The notes beneath the pieces were generated by a model. The model did not search any database. It saw only the letters and a program-made list of their open reading frames with translations, and was not told the DNA's origin. Shown piece by piece: positions 46,724 through 55,914 of a stretch of DNA of 64,000 bases (its first letter is position 1; each line of letters begins with the position of its first letter). Origin of the DNA: Gluconobacter kanchanaburiensis NBRC 103587 (lineage in GTDB: Bacteria; Pseudomonadota; Alphaproteobacteria; Acetobacterales; Acetobacteraceae); assembly GCF_007988905.1 (NCBI RefSeq), contig NZ_BJVA01000002.1, forward strand, positions 186,001 to 250,000. The letters run 5' to 3'. The position numbers were made by a program, and so were the translations under genes.

Positions 46724-47608
46724 TCAGCTTCGAGTTCGTGACCGAATTGGGGCAAATGTAACATTGCCGGTATCTGAAACGCTGCATTCCGGAATCGCAT
46801 TTTCAGCCGCACTGTCTGTTTCATGCAGCATCCATGCTGCGACTTCAGCCGTCACGAACGTGGCGATCACCTCCGGGCGCTTGTCCCGCACCCCGAAATT
46901 TCCGATCGGACAGACCAGACGGTCGATCTGCTCCTGCGGAATGTCGATCTGGCGGAACGCACTCTCGAACCGTTTGCGCTTGGTGCGCGACCCAATCATG
47001 CCGACATAGCGTAGGTCCCCCCGCTCCAGCGCAGCCCCCGTGATGAGCGCATCAAGCGTATGGCTTTGCGTCAGGACCAGAACGCCTGATCCGGAAGGCG
47101 CCTCCTGCACGAGCGACTCCCATTGCTCTGTCACCCGTGCTTCCACCCCTGACGGCACGATCCCGAACTCCTCCTGCCGCGCATCGACCCAGACCAGCCG
47201 CAACGGCAGAAGCGCCAGAGACCGGGCGAGCGCACGGCCCACATGCCCGGCCCCAAACAGCAGCAGTTGCGGCAGTTTTTCCCGGTCAGCGCGCAGTTCA
47301 GCCTCAAGAGCCTCAGGATCACTCACCCGCTCCATGCGGATCGTGACAGCCCCACCGCAGCACTGATTGATAGCAGGGCCGAGTGGAATATGACGCTCAA
47401 CCACCCCTCCGCCTGATGTCAGAAGCGCGCGTGCCTCCGCCATGCAGTCCCATTCCAGGCGCCCGCCCCCGATCGTACCGCTCTGTTCAGTGCGTGTCAG
47501 GAGCATGAATGCCCCCTCCTCGCGGGGGGTCGAGCCCTTCGCGCGAATGACGGTCAGGCGCACCATCTCCTGCCCTTCCGCCCGCCAGCGCAGAACATCG
47601 GCAAGCAT
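46724..47608 (-). CDS. xdhC: XdhC, molybdenum cofactor insertion/sulfuration protein for xanthine dehydrogenase
   Basis: 294 residues. XdhC/CoxI features: VIRAKGSTPREEGAFMLLT, GTIGGGRLEWDCMAEARALL, LGPAINQCCGGAVTIRMERV and the Rossmann part LLLFGAGHVGRALARSLALL with YVGMIGSRTKRKRF. It protects and inserts sulfurated Mo cofactor into XdhB. ATG 47608 lies 2 bp after the xdhB stop, so it is the third gene of the operon. The longer open frame upstream lies inside xdhB and is not coding. Confidence 0.92.
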   Translation of the reverse strand: MLADVLRWRAEGQEMVRLTVIRAKGSTPREEGAFMLLTRTEQSGTIGGGRLEWDCMAEARALLTSGGGVVERHIPLGPAINQCCGGAVTIRMERVSDPEALEAELRADREKLPQLLLFGAGHVGRALARSLALLPLRLVWVDARQEEFGIVPSGVEARVTEQWESLVQEAPSGSGVLVLTQSHTLDALITGAALERGDLRYVGMIGSRTKRKRFESAFRQIDIPQEQIDRLVCPIGNFGVRDKRPEVIATFVTAEVAAWMLHETDSAAENAIPECSVSDTGNVTFAPIRSRTRS

Positions 47609-47610
47609 GA

Positions 47611-49926
47611 TCAGCCAGCCTTTTCCCGCAGCGCCATCAGGGTTTTCAGAACCCGCTCGGGCGTGGCCGGTGCATTGAGTTTCGGACAAGTCCGGTAGTC
47701 GTCCAGACTGGCGATGGCGTCCGAAATGGCCTGCAAAACCGCAACCCCATGCACGAAAGGCGGCTCTCCCACGGCCTTGGAACGGAAAATCGTCTCCTCC
47801 CGGTTGGGCGCGTTTTCCAGCAGTTCCACATTGAAAATCCGTGGCCGGTCGGAACAGGCCGGGATCTTGTAGGTGCTGGGCGCATGCGTCCGCAGACGTC
47901 CAGCGGGGTCCCAAACCAATTCCTCCGTTGTCAGCCAGCCCGCCCCCTGCACGAACCCGCCCTCGATCTGGCCGATATCAATGTCCGGGTTCAGGGACTG
48001 CCCGGCGTCATGCAGGATATCCACACGGTCAATACTGTGCTCGCCCGTCAGCAGATCGACCGACACTTCTGCACAGGCCGCGCCATAAGCGAAATAGAAA
48101 AACGGTCGCCCGCGCCCCGTCTCGGGATTCCAGGAAATCTTCGGCGTCTTGTAAAACCCGTTGGCCGACAACGACACCCGCGCGAAATAGGCCTGCCAGG
48201 CGAGCTGCTGGAAGGTCATGACCTCCGCGCCGACATGCACCCCATCCGGCCGGAAATGGATATCTTCAGCCGCCACGCCCCACTTCTCAGCGGCAAAGAC
48301 GATCATCCTATTCTTGATCTTCCGCACCGCATCCAGCACTGCCATGCCGTTCAGATCCGCCCCCGAGGATGCCGCCGTAGCGGACGTGTTCGGCACTTTC
48401 CCGGTCGTCGTGGCCGTGATGCGGACGCGATCCGCCGTCAGGCCGAACTCGCGCAGGACGATCTGCACCATCTTGGTGTGCAGCCCCTGCCCCATTTCCG
48501 TCCCGCCGTGGTTCACCTGAACCGAGCCGTCCGTATAGACATGCACCAGCGCGCCGGCCTGATTGTAATGCGTGGCGGTAAACGAAATCCCGAACTTCAC
48601 CGGCGTCAGCGCAATCCCGCGACGGATAATGCGGCTGGTGCGGTTGAACGCCCTGATTTCGGCCTTGCGCGCCTGATACTCACAGCGTTCAACCAGCGTT
48701 GTCAGGATCTCGGCCGTAATCGAGTCCTCGACTGTCATATGATACGGTGTAAGATTGCGCGTCCCGGCCCCATAAACATTCCGAAGTCGGACCGTCACGG
48801 GATCAAGTCCGGTCGCAAACGCGACTTCCTCGATTACCCGTTCCGCCGCCACAATCCCCTGCGGTCCGCCAAAACCGCGATAGGCGGTGTTGGACTGGGT
48901 GTTAGTCCGCAAAGGCTCGGATTTCAGACGCACATCGGGATAGAAATAGGCATTGTCGGCGTGAAACAGCGCACGATCCGTGACCGGCCCAGACAGATCC
49001 GCCGCCCAGCCGCACCGCGCCGCCAGAACCATGTCCACGGCCAGAATATCGCCCTCATCCGTAAAGCCGACGTCATAGTCGATCAGGAAGTCATGCCGCT
49101 TCCCGGTCGCCATCATGTCATCATCACGGTCCAGACGCGCCTTGACCGCCTGCCCCGTCCGGTCAGCAGCGATGGCGGCCAGACAGGCCCAGGCATTGGC
49201 CTGTGTCTCCTTGCCACCGAACGCGCCGCCCATCCGTCGCACTTCCGTTGTGACCAGATGATGCGGCCGCCCGAGCACAGCCGCGACCAGATGCTGCGTC
49301 TCGGACGGGTGCTGCGTGGACGACCAGACGCGCATTTCTCCGGCCTCTCCGGGCTGGGCGAGCGCGGCCTGCCCTTCCAGATAGAAATGCTCCTGGCCGC
49401 CAATCTCGATCTGCCCCGAGAGGCGGCGCGGCGCGGCTTTCAGGCCACGCTCCACATCCCCGCGCTGCATGGTCAGGGACCGCCAGACCATCGCGCCGCC
49501 ATTTTCCCGCGCCTGCGCGATGTTCAGGATCGCGGGCATTTCCTCGTATTCGATCTTCGCCAGAGGCACGGCCTGACGCGCCGCCTGACGCGATGTCGCC
49601 ACCACGGCGAACATCGTCTGCCCCCAGAAATGGACATGATCCGTCGCCAGAAGCGGTTCGTCTTCCCGATGGACCGGGCTGATCTGGTTCTCGCCCGGCA
49701 CATCATCCGCCGTCAGCACACACACGACACCCGGCGCGGCGCGCACGGCGTCCAGATCCATCGAGACGATCCGCGCATGAGCCTTCGTGCTCAGCCCCGG
49801 CACAAGATGCAGCGTGCCGCGTGGTTCAGGCAGATCATCAATATACGCCGCCTGCCCCGTCACATGCAGCAGCGCGCTTTCATGCTTCATGCTGGTGGAC
49901 GCAGCGCCCGGAACGAGATCAGACAT
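47611..49926 (-). CDS. xdhB: XdhB, xanthine dehydrogenase molybdopterin subunit
   Basis: 771 residues. Molybdopterin-subunit blocks: GQAAYIDDLPEPRGTLHLVP at the N-terminus, QEHFYLEGQAALA, RRMGGAFGGKETQ, AYRGFGGPQGIVAAERVIEE, TEMGQGLHTKMVQI and the C-terminal active-site Glu in KAVGEPPFVHG. It oxidises hypoxanthine and xanthine to urate in the cytosol together with XdhA. ATG 49926 overlaps the end of xdhA by 8 bases. Confidence 0.94.
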   Translation of the reverse strand: MSDLVPGAASTSMKHESALLHVTGQAAYIDDLPEPRGTLHLVPGLSTKAHARIVSMDLDAVRAAPGVVCVLTADDVPGENQISPVHREDEPLLATDHVHFWGQTMFAVVATSRQAARQAVPLAKIEYEEMPAILNIAQARENGGAMVWRSLTMQRGDVERGLKAAPRRLSGQIEIGGQEHFYLEGQAALAQPGEAGEMRVWSSTQHPSETQHLVAAVLGRPHHLVTTEVRRMGGAFGGKETQANAWACLAAIAADRTGQAVKARLDRDDDMMATGKRHDFLIDYDVGFTDEGDILAVDMVLAARCGWAADLSGPVTDRALFHADNAYFYPDVRLKSEPLRTNTQSNTAYRGFGGPQGIVAAERVIEEVAFATGLDPVTVRLRNVYGAGTRNLTPYHMTVEDSITAEILTTLVERCEYQARKAEIRAFNRTSRIIRRGIALTPVKFGISFTATHYNQAGALVHVYTDGSVQVNHGGTEMGQGLHTKMVQIVLREFGLTADRVRITATTTGKVPNTSATAASSGADLNGMAVLDAVRKIKNRMIVFAAEKWGVAAEDIHFRPDGVHVGAEVMTFQQLAWQAYFARVSLSANGFYKTPKISWNPETGRGRPFFYFAYGAACAEVSVDLLTGEHSIDRVDILHDAGQSLNPDIDIGQIEGGFVQGAGWLTTEELVWDPAGRLRTHAPSTYKIPACSDRPRIFNVELLENAPNREETIFRSKAVGEPPFVHGVAVLQAISDAIASLDDYRTCPKLNAPATPERVLKTLMALREKAG

Positions 49927-51379
49927 GCGCCAGCCCTCCCGTCCGGGCGAGACGCGCCTGTTTGCTTCCTGTCGTTTCCTCAAAGAACCGCGTCAGCAGA
50001 TTGGCGGCAACGGTCTGCCGGTACCACGCACTCGCCCGCATATCGGTCAGGGGCGCGAAATCTTCCATGATTGCCGCCCGTGCAGCCTCAAGCGCCTCCT
50101 CATTCCAGACCCGTCCGAGCAGTGCGGCTTCCGCGCCCGACGCCCGCTTTGGCGTAGCCGCCATGCCGCCATAGGCCAGCCGGGCCATGATGATCCGGCC
50201 CTGATCGTCCGTCTCAACCATGAAAGCCCCGAGGACAGCAGAAATATCCTGATCGAAACGCTTGGAAATCTTGTAGGCCCGGAACTGAGAACCCCGTTCG
50301 GGAACAGGAATGGTCAGGGCCTCCACGAACTCGCCGGGCTGCCGGTCCTGCTTTCCGTAAGCGATGAAATAGTCTTCCAGCGCGATGGACCGACGCTCCG
50401 CCCCGCGCCGCAGATGCAGCGTCGCATTGGCCGCAATGAACATCGGCGGTCCATCGCCGATCGGGGAGCCATTCGCGATATTCCCACACACCGTCGCACT
50501 GTTCCGCACCTGCGTAGAGCCCAGACGCCGGATCATTTCCCCCGCATCCGGAAGCAGCTCCGCAATGGCCGGGCGCGCGTCCTGATAGGTCACCGCAGCC
50601 CCGATCCGCAGTCCTTCAGGCGTTCTGCTCAAAGCCCGCAGTTCCGGAACCCGCCCGATCGACACGACATGCTTCAGGCGACGCATCCCCTTCGTCACCC
50701 ACAGCCCCACATCCGTGGCTCCCGCAACAATGGTCGCTTCCGGATCGGCCAGCAGGATCTCCGCCAGATCGTCCGCAGACGCCGGGATGCTGAGCGTGCC
50801 CTCCGGCCCTTCAAGCCTCACGCTCTCGCCGTCCTGCAACGCGGTCAGACGGTCGACAATGGCCTCTACCTGCGCATCGAAACGGTCCGGCCCCGCCGCC
50901 ATCGCCTGTTTCATGGCCCGCACAATCGGCGCATAACCGGTGCAGCGGCATAGATTTCCGGCGAGCGCGTCATCAATGGCCTGATCGTCTGCTGTCGCGC
51001 CTTCGGTCTTGCGATAGGCCGCCATCGACATGACGAAACCCGGCGTGCAGAACCCGCATTGCGACCCATGCTGCTCGACCATGGCCGTCTGCACGGGATG
51101 CAGCTCATCAGCCGTTCCCAAGTCTTCGATTGTAAAGACCTGAGCACCGTCCAGCATACTGACGAACTGAATGCAGGCATTGACCGCCCGCCAGTTCAGC
51201 CGCCCGTCTTCAAGCCGGACGACCAGCACCGTACAGGCCCCGCAATCGCCTTCATTGCAGCCTTCCTTAGTGCCGGTCCGGCCACGATCACGCAGCCAGT
51301 CCAGCAGGGTCAGGGTCGGGGAGATATCCCTGAGCGTGCAGAGGTCGTCCCCCAGATAAAAACGGACAGTCTGGCGCAT
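49919..51379 (-). CDS. xdhA: XdhA, xanthine dehydrogenase Fe-S/FAD subunit
   Basis: 486 residues. Plant-type [2Fe-2S] ligands are in CNEGDCGACTVLV, the second cluster in CGFCTPGFVMSM and CRCTGYAPIVRAM. The FAD domain has ATIVAGATDVGLWVTKGMRR and GNIANGSPIGDGPPMFIAAN, followed by a CO_deh_flav_C domain. ATG 51379 is chosen because the first cluster then sits at the usual position. It is the first gene of xdhABC and lies 104 bp after the ABC transporter genes on the same strand. Confidence 0.94.
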   Translation of the reverse strand: MRQTVRFYLGDDLCTLRDISPTLTLLDWLRDRGRTGTKEGCNEGDCGACTVLVVRLEDGRLNWRAVNACIQFVSMLDGAQVFTIEDLGTADELHPVQTAMVEQHGSQCGFCTPGFVMSMAAYRKTEGATADDQAIDDALAGNLCRCTGYAPIVRAMKQAMAAGPDRFDAQVEAIVDRLTALQDGESVRLEGPEGTLSIPASADDLAEILLADPEATIVAGATDVGLWVTKGMRRLKHVVSIGRVPELRALSRTPEGLRIGAAVTYQDARPAIAELLPDAGEMIRRLGSTQVRNSATVCGNIANGSPIGDGPPMFIAANATLHLRRGAERRSIALEDYFIAYGKQDRQPGEFVEALTIPVPERGSQFRAYKISKRFDQDISAVLGAFMVETDDQGRIIMARLAYGGMAATPKRASGAEAALLGRVWNEEALEAARAAIMEDFAPLTDMRASAWYRQTVAANLLTRFFEETTGSKQARLARTGGLAHV

Positions 51380-51483
51380 CGGGCGGGATCTCGGGCAAAA
51401 AATACGAAGGGGCGTGCAGACTTCTGTGCCCCACGGCAGGCGTTGCCGTCTATATCCAAGATCGGAACGAAGCGTTGCTTTTT

Positions 51484-52416
51484 CTAGAGCAGCGGATAAT
51501 GACAGGCGACCGTCCGCCCTTCCCCGACCGGCCGAAGTTCCGGCCGTTCCTGCGAACATCGCGGCTGAGCCAGCGGACAGCGCGTATGAAACGCACAGCC
51601 CTGCGGCGGATGGATCGGGCTCGGCACGTCGCCTTTGAGCGGCGGAGGCAACGGCCGGTCAGGGCGTGGCACTGCGTTCAGCAACGCCCGCGTGTAAGGA
51701 TGGGCCGGGGCTTCCAGAACCGCCAGCACGTCCCCTTCCTCCACGATCCGTCCCAGATACATGACAGCAATCCGGTCCGCCATCTGCCGCACGACCGCTA
51801 GGTCATGGGAGATGAACACGCACGCCACACCCAGCGAATTGCGCAGATCCCGCAGCAGATTCACGATCTGCGCCTGCACCGACACATCCAGCGCGGATGT
51901 CGGCTCATCCGCGACCAGAAGATCCGGCCCCAGCATCAAGGCGCGGGCAATGTTCAGACGCTGCCGCTGCCCACCCGAGAACTCATGCGGATAGCGGGAC
52001 AGGACGGAAGACGATAACCCGACCTGTTCCAGCAGCATCCGGATCCGTTCGGCAATGCCGGCCCGTCCATGGATCCGCATTGGTTCCGCCAGCGTGTCGC
52101 CAATGGTCCGACGCGGATTGAACGTCGAGGACGAGTCCTGAAACACCATCTGCATCCGCGGCCGCCAGCGGCGCAACGCCCGGTCCGACAGGCCGGAAAT
52201 CCGCTCACCGTCAAAGAACACCTCGCCAGAACTCGGCGCGCCCAGCCCGATCAGCGTCCGGCCCAGCGTGGACTTGCCACAGCCGGACTCCCCGACCAGC
52301 GCCAGCGCCTCCCCGCGATGCACGGCCAGCGAGACATCGCTCACGGCCCGCAGGGTTTCACCACGCGCGAGGCTGTAATGTTTGCTGAGATTTTTCGCTT
52401 CAAGAAGAATGGTCAT
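51484..52416 (-). CDS. Dpp/Opp-type ABC transporter ATPase (second ATPase subunit)
   Basis: 310 residues. Walker A ALVGESGCGKSTLGRTL, Q loop MVFQDSSSTFNPRRTIGD, signature FSGGQRQRLNIARALM, Walker B LLVADEPTSALD, H loop CVFISHDLAVV and the peptide-importer C-terminal extension with the Cys-containing CAFHTRCPLAQPRC segment (oligo_HPY). It forms the ATPase pair with the gene upstream. Its start overlaps that gene's stop by 4 bases. Confidence 0.92.
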   Translation of the reverse strand: MTILLEAKNLSKHYSLARGETLRAVSDVSLAVHRGEALALVGESGCGKSTLGRTLIGLGAPSSGEVFFDGERISGLSDRALRRWRPRMQMVFQDSSSTFNPRRTIGDTLAEPMRIHGRAGIAERIRMLLEQVGLSSSVLSRYPHEFSGGQRQRLNIARALMLGPDLLVADEPTSALDVSVQAQIVNLLRDLRNSLGVACVFISHDLAVVRQMADRIAVMYLGRIVEEGDVLAVLEAPAHPYTRALLNAVPRPDRPLPPPLKGDVPSPIHPPQGCAFHTRCPLAQPRCSQERPELRPVGEGRTVACHYPLL

Positions 52417-53366
52417 GCGTCGTACAGCACGCAGGCCACGCGCCGCCCTTCTTCCACCTCCCGCAACGCAGGACGCACGGCACAGTCCGGGCGCACAAAG
52501 CGGCAGCGCGGCGCGAAAACACAGCCTTCCGGCCGCGCATCCGGAGCCGAGGGACGCCCCGGAATGGTGGGTAGTGCATCAGGCCTCGGACCATCCAACG
52601 GCGGGATCGCCTCCAGCAACGCCTGCGTATAAGGATGCAGCGGTCGCGCCATCACCGCCGCAACCGGCCCCTGCTCCACGACAAGCCCGGAATACACGAC
52701 CGCCACATGAGTACACGTCTGCGCCACGACGCCCATGTCGTGAGTGATCAGCATCACACCCGCCCCGCTGTCGCGGATTTCGCACAGCAATGTCAGGATC
52801 TGTGCCTGCACCGTGACATCGAGCGCCGTGGTCGGCTCATCCGCGATCAGAAGTGCGGGGCCACAGGACAGCGCCATCGCGATCATGGCGCGCTGACGCA
52901 AACCGCCGGAAAGCTGGTGCGGATAGCGTTTCGCCGCGGCTTCCGGATCAGGCACCCCCATCCGCCCCAGCAGAGCCACGGTCCGCGCCCGCGCCTCACG
53001 GCGGCTGACACGCTCATGCAGGCGGATCTGTTCATCAATCTGCGCGCCAATGGAGCGGACCGGCAGGAACGCCGTCATCGGGTCCTGAAAAATCATGGCC
53101 ATGCCCGCACCGCGCAGACGACGCCACTCCCGATCCTTCAGCCCCAGCAGTTCGCGGCCCTCGAAACGGATGGAGCCCGAAGCCCTCAGCCCCGGCAGCA
53201 ATCCCATGACACTCATGGCCGTCAGGCTCTTCCCGGACCCGGATTCTCCCACCACGCCAAGCGCATCCCCGCGCCGCACGTTCAGGGACACATCTTCCAG
53301 CAGCGCTGTTCCGTTCGACAGTTCCAGATGCAGGTGATGCAGCTTCAGAAGCACTTCAGCCTCCAT
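52413..53366 (-). CDS. Dpp/Opp-type ABC transporter ATPase (first ATPase subunit)
   Basis: About 317 residues from ATG 53366. Walker A GVVGESGSGKSLTAMSVMG, signature LSGGLRQRAMIAMALS, Walker B LLIADEPTTALDVT, H loop VMLITHDMGVVAQT and the oligo_HPY tail (CVFAPRCRFVRPDC). It begins inside the last codons of the upstream permease gene (11 bp overlap), so the four ABC genes are one coupled unit. Confidence 0.92.
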   Translation of the reverse strand: MEAEVLLKLHHLHLELSNGTALLEDVSLNVRRGDALGVVGESGSGKSLTAMSVMGLLPGLRASGSIRFEGRELLGLKDREWRRLRGAGMAMIFQDPMTAFLPVRSIGAQIDEQIRLHERVSRREARARTVALLGRMGVPDPEAAAKRYPHQLSGGLRQRAMIAMALSCGPALLIADEPTTALDVTVQAQILTLLCEIRDSGAGVMLITHDMGVVAQTCTHVAVVYSGLVVEQGPVAAVMARPLHPYTQALLEAIPPLDGPRPDALPTIPGRPSAPDARPEGCVFAPRCRFVRPDCAVRPALREVEEGRRVACVLYDA

Positions 53367-54339
53367 GCCGTCCCTCCCTGATCCGCGGGTCCAGCAAGGC
53401 ATAGAGCCCGTCCACCAGCGCATTGGCGACGACGACGAAAACGGCGGCATACATGACCGTCGCCATGATAAGCGGCAGGTCGAGCGTCGCCAGCGCCTGA
53501 TAGGTCAGCCGCCCCACGCCCGGCAGAGCAAACACGACTTCCGTCAGAAGCGCCCCGCCTCCCAGAAGCTGCGCGAAATCCAGTCCGAACAGCGACACAT
53601 AACTCAGCCATGACAGCCGCAGACCATGCCACAGCCATACCCGCACCGGCCCCGCCCCCTTGGCGCGCGCCGTGCGGATGGAATCCTCACCCATAGCGGT
53701 CAGCAGTTCGGAGCGGAGAACCCGCGCATATAAACCAATGAACGCAACAGCGAGCGTCAAAGACGGCAGAAACAGTGCCTTCGCCCAGCCGAACGGGCTC
53801 TGTGAAAACGGCACATACCCAAGCGGCGGCACCCAGCGGAACAGCAACGTGTCATGCCAGCGGCTCTGCGTGACAAGATTGACGACCTCGCCGAGCCAGA
53901 ACACCGGTATGGACAGCCCGACCAACCCCAAAACCATCAGCAGCCGGTCCACCCAGCTGTCGCGAAGCACCGCCGACGCAATCCCAAACACCAGCGACCC
54001 GCTGACCCAGAAAAAGGCAGCCCACAACACGAGCGAAAGCGTTACAGGGGCCGCCTGCAACACTTCTGGCACGACGGGCTGCCCATGATTGACGAAAGAC
54101 GTCAGGTCCCTGCTGATGAACAGCTTTTCCATCATCTTTAAATACTGAACGGGCAGCGGACGATCGAAACCATACTCCGCCCGAATGCGTGCCACGACCT
54201 GCGGACTGGCCCCGCGCCCGGCAATTCGCGCCGTAGGGTCCGCACCCGGCGTCGCAAAGAAAATTGCGAACACCAGAACGGAAATCCCGAAAATGACCAG
54301 CAGCATCTGCCCGGTCCGGGAGGCAAAACCCCGGATCAT
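53356..54339 (-). CDS. ABC transporter permease, DppB/OppB type
   Basis: 327 residues, six membrane helices. The N-terminal helix MLLVIFGISVLVFAIFFATP with the following PGADPTARIAGRGAS is typical of DppB proteins, and the EAA loop is seen in ALRSELLTAMGEDSIRTARAKGAG (split here by the helix break, LR.ELLTAMGEDSIR.ARAKG). It makes the inner-membrane channel with the next permease. It overlaps the upstream permease gene by 4 bases. Confidence 0.9.
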   Translation of the reverse strand: MIRGFASRTGQMLLVIFGISVLVFAIFFATPGADPTARIAGRGASPQVVARIRAEYGFDRPLPVQYLKMMEKLFISRDLTSFVNHGQPVVPEVLQAAPVTLSLVLWAAFFWVSGSLVFGIASAVLRDSWVDRLLMVLGLVGLSIPVFWLGEVVNLVTQSRWHDTLLFRWVPPLGYVPFSQSPFGWAKALFLPSLTLAVAFIGLYARVLRSELLTAMGEDSIRTARAKGAGPVRVWLWHGLRLSWLSYVSLFGLDFAQLLGGGALLTEVVFALPGVGRLTYQALATLDLPLIMATVMYAAVFVVVANALVDGLYALLDPRIREGRHGG

Positions 54340-55346
54340 CGAGCCACACCTTTCGGATCAATCTGATCCCGCAGCGCATTGCCCAGAACATTCAGTGCCA
54401 GAACGGTCAACACGATCGCAACGCCCGGAGCAATCGCCACCACAGGGCGCGTATAAAGCAGCCCTTCGCCATCCTGAATGATCGTCCCCCATGACGCCGC
54501 CGGCGCCTGCACACCAAGCGACAGGAATGACAGCGCGGATTCCGCGAGCATGCACAATGCCATCACAAGAGGCGCGAGCACGGCCATGGTCGGCATCAGC
54601 CCCGGCAGGATCTCCCGCCATAGAATACGAAAATCCGACGCGCCCATCCCGCGCGCTGCCATTACAAACCCCGCCTGAGACAGACTCAGTGCCCGCGCAC
54701 GAAAAGGCCGGGCGGCATAGGGCACGTACACCAGTGCAATAATCCCGACCGGAATCAGCAGATTATCCGCGCCGATGGTGATGAAACCAAGCCGGATGCC
54801 ATGTCCGACCGTGACAACGGACAGTGAAATCGCAAACAGATAAACCGGGATCGCCCAGAGCATGTCCAGAATGCGCGACAGGATCAGGTCGATCCAGCCG
54901 CCGAAATACCCGGCGCAGATCCCTAGGCACGCCGCCAGACACAAACAGAGCGTCGCGGACGCCGCCGCGATCAGCAGGGAATTGCGGCCGCCGTAAAGCA
55001 CACGCGCTGCCACGTCCCGCCCCTGGGAGTCCGCTCCGAGAACATAAGGCCCTGGCTGCCAGTCCGGCCCGATCGGGCTCAGCCCCAGATGGAGCGGATT
55101 GTCGTTCGGCTGCATCAGATCGACGCGCTGTCCATTGCGAATGGTCGTGCCCGCGATGTCGGACGAGAACGGATCGACGCCATTGAGTGTGGCGTAAAGC
55201 GGGGCGGACAGGCAGGCGGCAAGAATGAAAGCCAAAAGCAGAGCCGCGAAAGCACCGTCACGGCGTGTCAGAACAGCGCGGACAACCCGCCGGTAACTTC
55301 CTTCCACGCCTGCTCCCATCCATTCCGGTCCGTGATCTTTTTCCAT
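54336..55346 (-). CDS. ABC transporter permease, DppC/OppC type
   Basis: About 336 residues. A first membrane helix (GAFAALLLAFILAACLSAPL), the periplasmic loop with GPDWQPGPYVLGADSQGRDV (the DppC-type 'GTDxxGRD' block) and an EAA loop FVMAARGMGASDFRILWREI. It is the first gene of the four-gene unit. No substrate-binding protein gene is adjacent on either side. The start could be ATG 55346 or ATG 55319; neither has a strong ribosome-binding site. Peptides are the usual substrates; the downstream xdh genes raise the option of a purine-related nutrient. Confidence 0.88.
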   Translation of the reverse strand: MEKDHGPEWMGAGVEGSYRRVVRAVLTRRDGAFAALLLAFILAACLSAPLYATLNGVDPFSSDIAGTTIRNGQRVDLMQPNDNPLHLGLSPIGPDWQPGPYVLGADSQGRDVAARVLYGGRNSLLIAAASATLCLCLAACLGICAGYFGGWIDLILSRILDMLWAIPVYLFAISLSVVTVGHGIRLGFITIGADNLLIPVGIIALVYVPYAARPFRARALSLSQAGFVMAARGMGASDFRILWREILPGLMPTMAVLAPLVMALCMLAESALSFLSLGVQAPAASWGTIIQDGEGLLYTRPVVAIAPGVAIVLTVLALNVLGNALRDQIDPKGVAR

Positions 55347-55393
55347 TCTACCGCACGGACGCGCCCGGACATAAGAGGCTCTTCGCAATCAGA

Positions 55394-55585
55394 CTATGAG
55401 AGAGACAGTTTACGCACATGCTGACGGATACGCTGCTGGAGCGTCCCCAGATCGGGAAGAAGTTCATCATGAAGTGCCCGCACACTGTCATGTGCGGCGT
55501 AAAAACGTCGCGCCCCGCTTGTGCTGACCAGAATGGCCGCGCCGAGAAAGACGCCGTTGATTTCGATAATGGTTGAACCAAGCAT
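55394..55585 (-). CDS. Small unknown protein
   Basis: 63 residues from ATG 55585. A hydrophobic N-terminal stretch (INGVFLGAAILVST) could be a membrane segment, followed by a polar helical part with HDELLPDLGTLQQRIRQHV. Codon choice looks like that of real genes here (third positions mostly G or C), which is the main support. No family recognised and no clear ribosome-binding site. It is upstream of the ABC transporter genes on the same strand. Confidence 0.45.
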   Translation of the reverse strand: MLGSTIIEINGVFLGAAILVSTSGARRFYAAHDSVRALHDELLPDLGTLQQRIRQHVRKLSLS

Positions 55586-55914
55586 AATGTCGGACCCCGG
55601 AGGAAGAACCCGACAGCCCGATGGTCGGGTCAAATGTCGGACTTTATGAGACGCCGAAGACGATTGCCTCCGGACCTGAAGCGAAGCAGCGTTTGCGCTG
55701 CGAGCTACACATTCGACACATCATTGACCGACCGGCCCTGCTGCTGTTGATGCCACTAAAGCAATCCGGATACGACGTGCGACATAAGGGCGTCAACATA
55801 TAACGTACTCCAATGTCGTGATATTAAGATTGTTATTGTATTAACTTTTTCATTTCGTTGTAATGAAAGCCCTCATTTACCGGCTGCCATTCCCCCTATT
55901 TCCCGTGTTAGATT
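55586..55914. other. Intergenic region upstream of cysK
   Basis: No convincing gene. It contains the hairpin GCAGCG TTTG CGCTGC (about 55686-55701), which is not followed by a T run. The AT-rich part at 55810-55870 probably holds the cysK promoter. Confidence 0.35.

Noticed and set aside
47749-50070. 773-residue open frame on the plus strand opposite xdhB
   Set aside because: Antisense shadow of a clear molybdopterin subunit gene; the product is Arg/His/Pro-rich with no family resemblance.
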